Source of the DNA: DATLMR01 sp964615905
Lineage (GTDB): Bacteria; Acidobacteriota; Blastocatellia; UBA7656
Direction: 5' to 3'
Assembly (NCBI GenBank): GCA_964615905.1
Contig: CAZTUB010000013.1
Location: forward strand, 1 to 64,000
DNA length: 64,000 nt
The translations under genes were made by a program, and so were the position numbers. A model generated the notes under the pieces. The model did no database searches. It saw nothing but the letters and a program-made list of their open reading frames with translations, and was not told the origin of the DNA. Numbering within the stretch: the first letter of the stretch is position 1; every line of letters starts with the position of its first letter. Below are positions 58,426 to 64,000 of this stretch, in pieces.

Positions 58426-59010
58426 TTAGATTCCCGCGCCACCCGTAAAATAACCTTCGCGCCAGCGACCGACTCGCGAGCTTCTGGGGCTGTAGGTGTT
58501 CAAAACCGAAAGCGGCGGCGAGTAACAATGAAGCGAGACCATATCGCGCGTGGTCGGCTGAAGATTCAAGAGCTGGTGGATGTCTGGAATATCTGCGCCG
58601 GTGACCGCGCCCGGCCCCCACTTAAACGTGTTGTACGGGCGCACGTGGCCTTCGGGCGCGCGTTCGAACATGGTCTCCGTCAACTGGCCTTCGACAACCA
58701 TGACAACGCCGTGAGACCCGCCGTGGTCGTGAATTGGTGTGCGCTGGCCCGAACGCCAGCAAAGCATCAATAGCTCCGAGTAGGAGCTTCGCGCGATGAG
58801 GTTGCGCGCGTACTTGCGCTCGGTGAAGCTGCGGAAACGCTCGTAATCGCGCTGCCTGAGAATCAGTTGGGAGAACCACTCTTTGACCTGCTCAAGCGAC
58901 GGGACCGCGTTGAGGCTGAGTATAGTTTCGGCAAGCTCGTCCAGAGCCAGCTCCTGCGTCGCTGTGATATGTTCAGGCCCGGCTACCGTGTTCGTATCGG
59001 TCACACGCAT
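58426..59010 (-). CDS. Cysteine dioxygenase-family cupin enzyme
   Basis: A protein of 194 residues. The cupin iron site has 'TPIHDHGGSHGVVMVVEGQL' (His-x-His) and a third His in 'DIPDIHQLLN'. The Gly after 'GGSH' replaces the Cys that forms the Cys-Tyr cofactor in animal enzymes, as in other bacterial cysteine dioxygenases. It oxidises cysteine (or a related thiol such as 3-mercaptopropionate) with O2 to a sulfinate. GAGG lies eight bases before the ATG. Its place upstream of a Psr-like complex suggests thiol or sulfur metabolism as a common theme (inference). Confidence 0.88.
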   Translation of the reverse strand: MRVTDTNTVAGPEHITATQELALDELAETILSLNAVPSLEQVKEWFSQLILRQRDYERFRSFTERKYARNLIARSSYSELLMLCWRSGQRTPIHDHGGSHGVVMVVEGQLTETMFERAPEGHVRPYNTFKWGPGAVTGADIPDIHQLLNLQPTTRDMVSLHCYSPPLSVLNTYSPRSSRVGRWREGYFTGGAGI

Positions 59011-59027
59011 GTTCGGTCCTCGCGGGG

Positions 59028-59357
59028 CTAGCGCCTTCGTTTTGCTGGCCGCGACCCTGCGCGCTTGCGCACGCGCGCTTCGGCTGCGGTGGCAGTGGCG
59101 CTCGCGGTTGCCGCGCCAGGTTCAAGCGTTGCTGCCGCCTGCGCTACGCCGGGGTCTACGATTTGATCCTTTATCCCGTAATCGACCATGACTAAATAGA
59201 GAAGCACGCAAAAGCTAATCGTTATGAGCCAGTATCCAATAGTCAGGAATATCCCGCCCAAAGCGACAGTGCCTACTATAATCGCGCCAACGGCAGCCAG
59301 AAACAACACTCGCGGCAGAGTTATCTGCCCACTTTTCATATTCCTATCCTGAGCCAT
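59028..59357 (-). CDS. Small membrane protein, unknown function
   Basis: A protein of 109 residues from ATG 59357, with GGAGG four bases upstream. Two hydrophobic segments ('VLFLAAVGAIIVGTVALGGIFL' and 'YWLITISFCVLLYLVMV') are followed by an Ala-rich and then strongly basic C-terminus ('ARVRKRAGSRPAKRRR'). I do not recognise a family. It is 17 bases upstream of the cysteine dioxygenase gene on the same strand. Confidence 0.7.
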   Translation of the reverse strand: MAQDRNMKSGQITLPRVLFLAAVGAIIVGTVALGGIFLTIGYWLITISFCVLLYLVMVDYGIKDQIVDPGVAQAAATLEPGAATASATATAAEARVRKRAGSRPAKRRR

Positions 59358-59447
59358 GAAGCCTCCAAAGATGTGTTTGATAGCCGACAATTATGACCGC
59401 AATCGGTTTGACTTGGCAACCCCGGCTGTAAAATAAACCTGAATTCT

Positions 59448-60065
59448 TCAGATGACAATCGTGACCACAAGCAACGTGACCAAAACCACCGCCATCGTCG
59501 CGACGGTGGCGTACTTGAGGTAGCTTTTTGGCCATGTGCGTACGCGACCGTTGACATACTTTATCGCGTAACACTCGGCGAACCACCGCGCCACGCGACT
59601 GAGCAGAAGTATCAAGAGGAAGACGGCCGGGTTCATGGTTGTAAAACCCGCCGCGAGGCTTGCGACGCGGAACAGTCCCGTAGTAACGCCCGCAAGGACG
59701 ACCAGCGCCAGCCCCCATTCGCTGTGGAACCAGCCGACGACCCTCGTCCAACCTTCTTCGCTCCCGTAGTAATTGATTAACGACTGGCCGGCAGTGCTAA
59801 AGAAGGCGCGTCCGATGACGTAAAGGACAAGCCCGCCCGCTACTGAGCCTAGAGTCGCGCCCGCCGCGAACCTTGCCCATTTTTTCGGGGCGGCCGAGAC
59901 CAGCGCGACCATAATCAAAGCCATGGGGAGCGGGACAATCGTGGACCCCGCAAGCTCAAGCAGAAAGACCGCGCCAAGCGCGTATTTATGATGGGCTATT
60001 CGCTCTGCGTTCTGGAGAATTCTCTGAGGCAGCTGCTTACCGGCCAGGCCTCGCCACCACTGCAT
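59448..60065 (-). CDS. VTT/DedA (YqaA-like) membrane protein
   Basis: A protein of 205 residues with about five hydrophobic segments. 'ELAGSTIVPLPMALIMVALV' and 'GATLGSVAGGLVLYVIG' match the VTT (DedA/YqaA) family, which in other bacteria flips polyprenyl- or phospholipids across the membrane; a conserved 'GLFRVASLAAGFTTMN' segment with Arg follows. ATG 60065 is preferred because GAGGTGAGT precedes it; an upstream in-frame start adds 17 residues without a site. Confidence 0.85.
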   Translation of the reverse strand: MQWWRGLAGKQLPQRILQNAERIAHHKYALGAVFLLELAGSTIVPLPMALIMVALVSAAPKKWARFAAGATLGSVAGGLVLYVIGRAFFSTAGQSLINYYGSEEGWTRVVGWFHSEWGLALVVLAGVTTGLFRVASLAAGFTTMNPAVFLLILLLSRVARWFAECYAIKYVNGRVRTWPKSYLKYATVATMAVVLVTLLVVTIVI

Positions 60066-60222
60066 ACTCACCTCTAAAAACGGGTACAAAGAATACGCGG
60101 CGAGCCGGAGCTTCACTGCTTATGGTTCGTTCGGTCATACGAAGAAATAGTAACACACATTCAGGGGGGAAAACTAAGAGGCGGGAAGTGAGCGGGTTTT
60201 CTGTCGGGGTAAGGACCGGTTT

Positions 60223-60279
60223 CGGGGGCTGAGAACCTGGGGCCTGCGGCGCGGCCCGGTCCCTGGTTCTCAGCCCCCG
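60223..60279. repeat. Long hairpin-forming inverted repeat after hppA
   Basis: A perfect 15-bp stem (CGGGGGCTGAGAACC / GGTTCTCAGCCCCCG) extends after one mismatch by about six more pairs around a GC-rich loop. It lies six bases after the hppA stop on the minus strand, without a U-tract on that side; on the plus side TGCTTTTATTT follows. It may stabilise or end the hppA mRNA, or be a dispersed palindromic element; no second copy was seen here. Confidence 0.7.
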
Positions 60280-60285
60280 GTGCTT

Positions 60286-62793
60286 TTATTTCTCGTTGCC
60301 GATTCGCATCCCGTAGAAGGAGCGATAGACGAAGAAGACAGAGATGGCAAAAAAGACCGCCGCCAGGATGTGGGTTAGAGTCGCGTCCCCGTCGTTTTTG
60401 TATGTTAGGCTTACCGCAAGCTCCACGGCGAGCAGCCCGAACAGCGTCGTGAATTTTATCACCGGGTTGAGCGCCACAGACGACGTGTCTTTGAACGGGT
60501 CGCCGACCGTGTCGCCTACGACTGTCGCGTCGTGCAGCGGCGTGCCTTTCTGCTTCAACTCGACCTCGACGATCTTCTTGGCGTTGTCCCAAGCGCCGCC
60601 CGCGTTGGCCATAAAGATCGCCTGGTAGAGGCCGAAGATCGCAATCGAGATCAGGTAGCCGATAAAGAAGAACGGCTCGACAAACGCGAACGCGAGAGAC
60701 GAGAAGAAGACCGTGAGGAAGATGTTGAACATCCCCTTCTGCGCGTACTGCGTGCATATCTGCACGACTTTCTTGCTGTCTTCGACCGATGCTTTCTCGA
60801 CGCCTTCGAGCTTTATGTTGGCCTTGATAAATTCGACCGCGCGGTATGCGCCCGTGGTGACCGCCTGTGTGGACGCGCCCGTGAACCAGTAGATGATTGC
60901 GCCGCCCGTTATAAGCCCAAGCACGAAGGGCGCGTGCAGGATCGACAGGCTCCCCGTGTTTGTGGTCAAACCGTTTGTGAGCGCCATGATGATCGAGAAG
61001 ATCATCGTCGTAGCGCCGACCACGGCGGTCCCGATCAACACGGGCTTGGCTGTCGCCTTGAAGGTATTTCCCGCGCCGTCGTTCTCTTCAAGCAGATGTT
61101 TGGCTCGCTCGAAGTTGACGCCGACGTTGTAATCCCTGGCGATCTCCTCTTCGATGTTTGGAATCTGCTCGATAAGCGACAACTCGTAAACCGACTGCGC
61201 GTTGTCTGTCACGGGGCCGTAAGAGTCAACCGCAATCGTCACAGGTCCCATGCCGAGGAAGCCGAAAGCGACAAGGCCGAAAGCAAAGACGGCCGGGGCG
61301 AGCATCAGCGCCCCCAGCCCTTCCATGCTGAACAGGTATGCAATCGACATCAGGATCACAATGCTAATGCCGAGCCAGTAGGCCGAGAAGTTACCTGCCA
61401 CAAGACCCGAAAGGATGTTGAGCGATGGGCCGCCTTCTTGCGAGGACGTTACAACCTCTTTGACGTGCCTCGACTCGGTCGAGGTGAAGACCTTCACAAG
61501 CTCCGGGATGATCGCCCCGGCGAGCGTGCCGCACGAGATGATCGTGGCGAGCTTCCACCAGAGCGTCGAATCGCCTCCGAGGATCGGCACGATCACGTAA
61601 GAGACTGCGTAGGTCAGCACGACCGAGACTATCGAGGTGATCCATACGAGCGAGGTGAGGGGCGCTTCAAAGTTCATCGTCTCGGCCCTGGCGTAGCGCG
61701 ATTTTGCGATGGCCTCGTTCAGGAAGTACGATATCGCGCTCGCAACGATCATCATGATGCGCATCACAAAAAGCCATACGAGCAGTTGCACCTGTATCGC
61801 CTCGAAGTTGGGCCCGGCAACTCCTGGGGTGACCGCGAGCAGGATGAATGTGATCAACGCGACCCCTGTCACACCATAGGTCTCAAAACCGTCCGCGCTC
61901 GGTCCGACCGAATCGCCCGCGTTGTCGCCTGTGCAGTCGGCAATCACTCCGGGATTGCGCGCGTCGTCTTCCTTGATCTTGAAGACTATCTTCATCAAGT
62001 CCGAGCCGATGTCGGCGATCTTTGTGAAGATGCCGCCCGCGATCCTGAGCGCAGCCGCGCCGAGCGATTCGCCGATTGCGAAGCCGATGAAGCAGGACCC
62101 GGCGTATTCGCGCGGGATAAATAGCAGGATGCAGAGCATTATCAGCAGCTCGACGCTTATCAAGAGCATGCCGATGCTCATGCCGGCCTTTAGCGGAATT
62201 GCGTAGAGCGGATAGGGCCTGCCTCCGAGACTGGCGAAGGCCGTCCGCGAGTTGGCGAATGTGTTGACGCGAATCCCGAACCACGCGACTCCGTAGCTTC
62301 CGCCTATGCCGACCAGGCTGAAAAGCAGTATGACTATCACGCGCAACGCGTCAAACCCGACCAGCACCCCAAAATAGAGCACGATGACTGCGGCGATAAA
62401 GACTTCGAGTATGAGGATGAACTTGCCCTGCGTGATGAGATAGGTTTTGCAGGTCTCGTAGATAAGCTCCGAGATCTCACGCATAGACCGATGCACGGGG
62501 AGCTTCTTCAAGTTCATATAGATCGCCAGACCGAACAGCAAGCCCAGAGCGCAGACCACAAGCCCGATCAACAGCAGCGTGTGGCCGTCGATGCCGAGGA
62601 ACTCTACTTGCGACAGGTCGGGCAGGCGGAGGTTCGCCTCGCCGCCCGGCTGGTGCGGCTGGCCGGCTGTGTGCGATTGCGCGAGCGCGGCCGACTGGTT
62701 GAGGGCGAAAAAGCCCACCGCCGATATTACCGCCGCGACTCGATTCGTGAGCGCGGCCCTCAATCCTTTGCAAGAAAACAGACCAGATTCCAT
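60286..62793 (-). CDS. hppA: Membrane-bound pyrophosphatase, K+-independent type, divergent
   Basis: A protein of about 835 residues with ~16 hydrophobic helices, longer than the usual ~650-770. Catalytic motifs: 'GGIFTKIADIGSDLMKIVF', 'EDDARNPGVIADCTGDNAGD', and the C-terminal 'ANAGGAWDNAKKIVE' and 'VVGDTVGDPFKDTSS'. The selectivity position reads 'GAGNTFKATAKP', with Lys where K+-dependent enzymes have Ala, so K+-independent pumping is predicted. It hydrolyses cytoplasmic PPi to pump H+ (or Na+). The N-terminus has a signal-peptide-like stretch ('VAAVISAVGFFALNQSAALAQ') not typical of the family. The start is uncertain: ATG 62793 is used, ATG 62832 is possible. Paralogous gene lies directly upstream. 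Confidence 0.92.
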   Translation of the reverse strand: MESGLFSCKGLRAALTNRVAAVISAVGFFALNQSAALAQSHTAGQPHQPGGEANLRLPDLSQVEFLGIDGHTLLLIGLVVCALGLLFGLAIYMNLKKLPVHRSMREISELIYETCKTYLITQGKFILILEVFIAAVIVLYFGVLVGFDALRVIVILLFSLVGIGGSYGVAWFGIRVNTFANSRTAFASLGGRPYPLYAIPLKAGMSIGMLLISVELLIMLCILLFIPREYAGSCFIGFAIGESLGAAALRIAGGIFTKIADIGSDLMKIVFKIKEDDARNPGVIADCTGDNAGDSVGPSADGFETYGVTGVALITFILLAVTPGVAGPNFEAIQVQLLVWLFVMRIMMIVASAISYFLNEAIAKSRYARAETMNFEAPLTSLVWITSIVSVVLTYAVSYVIVPILGGDSTLWWKLATIISCGTLAGAIIPELVKVFTSTESRHVKEVVTSSQEGGPSLNILSGLVAGNFSAYWLGISIVILMSIAYLFSMEGLGALMLAPAVFAFGLVAFGFLGMGPVTIAVDSYGPVTDNAQSVYELSLIEQIPNIEEEIARDYNVGVNFERAKHLLEENDGAGNTFKATAKPVLIGTAVVGATTMIFSIIMALTNGLTTNTGSLSILHAPFVLGLITGGAIIYWFTGASTQAVTTGAYRAVEFIKANIKLEGVEKASVEDSKKVVQICTQYAQKGMFNIFLTVFFSSLAFAFVEPFFFIGYLISIAIFGLYQAIFMANAGGAWDNAKKIVEVELKQKGTPLHDATVVGDTVGDPFKDTSSVALNPVIKFTTLFGLLAVELAVSLTYKNDGDATLTHILAAVFFAISVFFVYRSFYGMRIGNEK

Positions 62794-62874
62794 AGCTTTG
62801 TTGTCCAATCCTTTTAGTCTTCCGAGAGTCATAATACTATCGGTTCTTATGACTTCTGGTTACGAGTTTCCATT

Positions 62875-64000
62875 TTAAAATAGACCGTCTCCGAGCAGCG
62901 GAGCGATAACAAGCGCCACGATAGACATGAGCTTGATCAGAATGTTCATTGCCGGTCCCGAAGTATCCTTGAACGGGTCGCCTACCGTATCCCCGACGAC
63001 GGCTGCCTTGTGAGCCAGAGAATTCTTGCCGCCAAGATTCCCTTGCTCGATAAACTTTTTGGCATTGTCCCACGCGCCTCCGGTGTTTGCCATAAACAGG
63101 GCCATTAGGACGCCCGTCAGAGTCGCGCCCGCAAGCAGCCCGCCGAGCGCGCGGCGGCCGAGCAGAAAGCCGACGACCGGCGGCAACAAGACAGCGATCA
63201 ACCCCGGCGCGATCATCTCGCGCAGGGCGGCATCGGTCGAGATAGAGATACACCGCGCGGTATCGGCCCTGGCGGTCCCTGCGAGCAGACCGGGAATCTC
63301 GCGAAACTGGCGGCGCACCTCTTCGACCATCTTATGTGCGGCGCGGCCCACGGACGACATCGTCATCGCCGCTATCATGAAGACGACCGCCCCGCCAATC
63401 AGGAGCCCCGCGAGCACGCGCGGATCGGTCAGGCTTATCCCCCGCGTCACGCTAAAGCCTGCTTTCTCTTGATAGGCCGAAAAGAGCGCGAGAGCGGTCA
63501 AAGCCGCCGAGCCTATCGCAAAGCCTTTGCCCATGGCCGCCGTCGTGTTGCCTAAAGCGTCGAGCCCGTCCGTGATCTTTCGAGTCTCAGGCCCAAGCCT
63601 GCTCATCTCGGATATGCCGCCCGCGTTGTCGGCTATCGGGCCGTAGGCATCGACGGCCATGATGATCCCTGTTGTGGCGAGCATGCCTACGCCCGCCATC
63701 GCTATGCCGAACAGCCCCACACTCGCGTAGGAAACGAGCAACGCCGCGCAGATTATCAACACCGGGATCACAACCGAATGCATGCCTATGGCCATGCCGG
63801 TGATGATGTTTGTCGCGGGGCCTGTTTCTGACGCTCGCGCGATATTACTTATGGGCGGTCCCGACGTATACCATTCGGTCGTTGCGCCGATGACTACGCC
63901 AGCGGTTGCGCCTGCAAGCACAGCCCAGAACGGCCCCCAGTGCGAATATCCGCGAGCGCTGTGCGGGAAGAGATAGATCAGCACGGCTGTCCCGGCTAGC
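62875..64000 (-). CDS. hppA: Membrane-bound pyrophosphatase, K+-dependent type, C-terminal part (cut by window end)
   Basis: The visible C-terminal ~374 residues continue in frame past the window edge ('AGTAVLIYLFPHSARGYS'). Motifs: 'GPATNIITGMAIGM', 'VDAYGPIADNAGGISEMS', 'DGLDALGNTTAAMGKGFAI', 'NTGGAWDNAKKFIE' and 'VVGDTVGDPFKDTSGPAMN'. The Ala in 'NTTAAMGKG' is the K+-dependence marker. The PPi-binding loops near the N-terminus lie outside the window. Whether it pumps Na+, H+ or both depends on a Glu position not visible here. It is followed 81 bases later by the K+-independent paralogue. Confidence 0.94.
   Translation of the reverse strand, partial: LAGTAVLIYLFPHSARGYSHWGPFWAVLAGATAGVVIGATTEWYTSGPPISNIARASETGPATNIITGMAIGMHSVVIPVLIICAALLVSYASVGLFGIAMAGVGMLATTGIIMAVDAYGPIADNAGGISEMSRLGPETRKITDGLDALGNTTAAMGKGFAIGSAALTALALFSAYQEKAGFSVTRGISLTDPRVLAGLLIGGAVVFMIAAMTMSSVGRAAHKMVEEVRRQFREIPGLLAGTARADTARCISISTDAALREMIAPGLIAVLLPPVVGFLLGRRALGGLLAGATLTGVLMALFMANTGGAWDNAKKFIEQGNLGGKNSLAHKAAVVGDTVGDPFKDTSGPAMNILIKLMSIVALVIAPLLGDGLF

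Noticed and set aside
60532..62124. 530-codon open frame antisense to hppA
   Set aside because: It is Arg/Asp-rich, without domain features, and follows the codon periodicity of hppA on the opposite strand; a GC-rich shadow.

Overview
This 64 kb window looks like chromosomal DNA from a GC-rich, diderm, respiring bacterium. LpxC, a Lol-like lipoprotein export cluster, complex I peripheral-arm genes, two membrane pyrophosphatases, many HEAT-repeat proteins and dispersed heptamer repeats fit Acidobacteriota (Blastocatellia-like) best. That placement is inference from gene content, not a measured phylogeny. I see no insertion sequence, prophage, CRISPR array or rRNA. No gene-free stretch exceeds about 300 bases.

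Layout. The left edge cuts a selenocysteine tRNA (1-53, minus), followed by an FlK-like hotdog thioesterase. Then come lpxC, murA and hinT (0.7-3.4 kb), a HEAT-cyclophilin fusion and a molybdopterin oxidoreductase (3.5-7.8 kb, minus). A secreted galactose-oxidase-type copper radical oxidase is followed directly by a Sco-like copper chaperone and argH (8.0-12.0 kb). At 12.1-15.1 kb a SIR2-domain protein and an nSTAND-type NTPase with a membrane anchor form a two-gene candidate conflict/defence module. Region 15.3-24 kb holds an ABC exporter, a small zinc-ribbon protein, a lipocalin, an M61 peptidase, a Gfo/Idh/MocA oxidoreductase, a GT39 glycosyltransferase and an alpha/beta-hydrolase-fold protein without its nucleophile. 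Region 24-28.8 kb has ruvA, a DnaC-like loader, a frameshifted small gene, a Pnkp-like kinase, a NUDIX-MBL fusion and a J-domain membrane protein.

At 28.8-32.8 kb a minus-strand operon encodes a lipoprotein, an FtsX-type permease, a LolD-like ATPase, a small membrane protein and a LolA-like carrier: a plausible streamlined Lol system. Then come rarA, an OsmC-like protein and yjbQ. The nuo operon (35.5-41.8 kb) has a NuoB-C-D triple fusion followed by nuoE, F, G and I, but no membrane subunits (A, H, J-N). It runs into an aspartase and two tandem 7Fe ferredoxins. After small unknown genes and ribA, a minus-strand operon (51.0-46.7 kb) encodes an ECF sigma factor, a membrane-anchored putative sigma regulator and two exported HEAT-repeat proteins. 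An FHA-GGDEF protein, a CheY-like regulator and a TrkA-like protein follow. The right end (53.9-64 kb, minus) reads, in transcription order: a K+-dependent-type pyrophosphatase (cut by the window), a K+-independent-type pyrophosphatase, a VTT/DedA protein, a small membrane protein, a cysteine dioxygenase, a fused Fe-S/NrfD electron-transfer subunit and a large Mo-bisPGD catalytic subunit. The last three suggest a sulfur-linked respiratory or disposal module.

A striking non-genic feature is a family of hyphenated inverted repeats built from 7-bp units (CCGTRAA / AGTGACA types). They lie at six gene borders, supply or abut stop codons of several genes, and in two cases run into coding sequence (a Sco signal peptide and a GT39 N-terminus).
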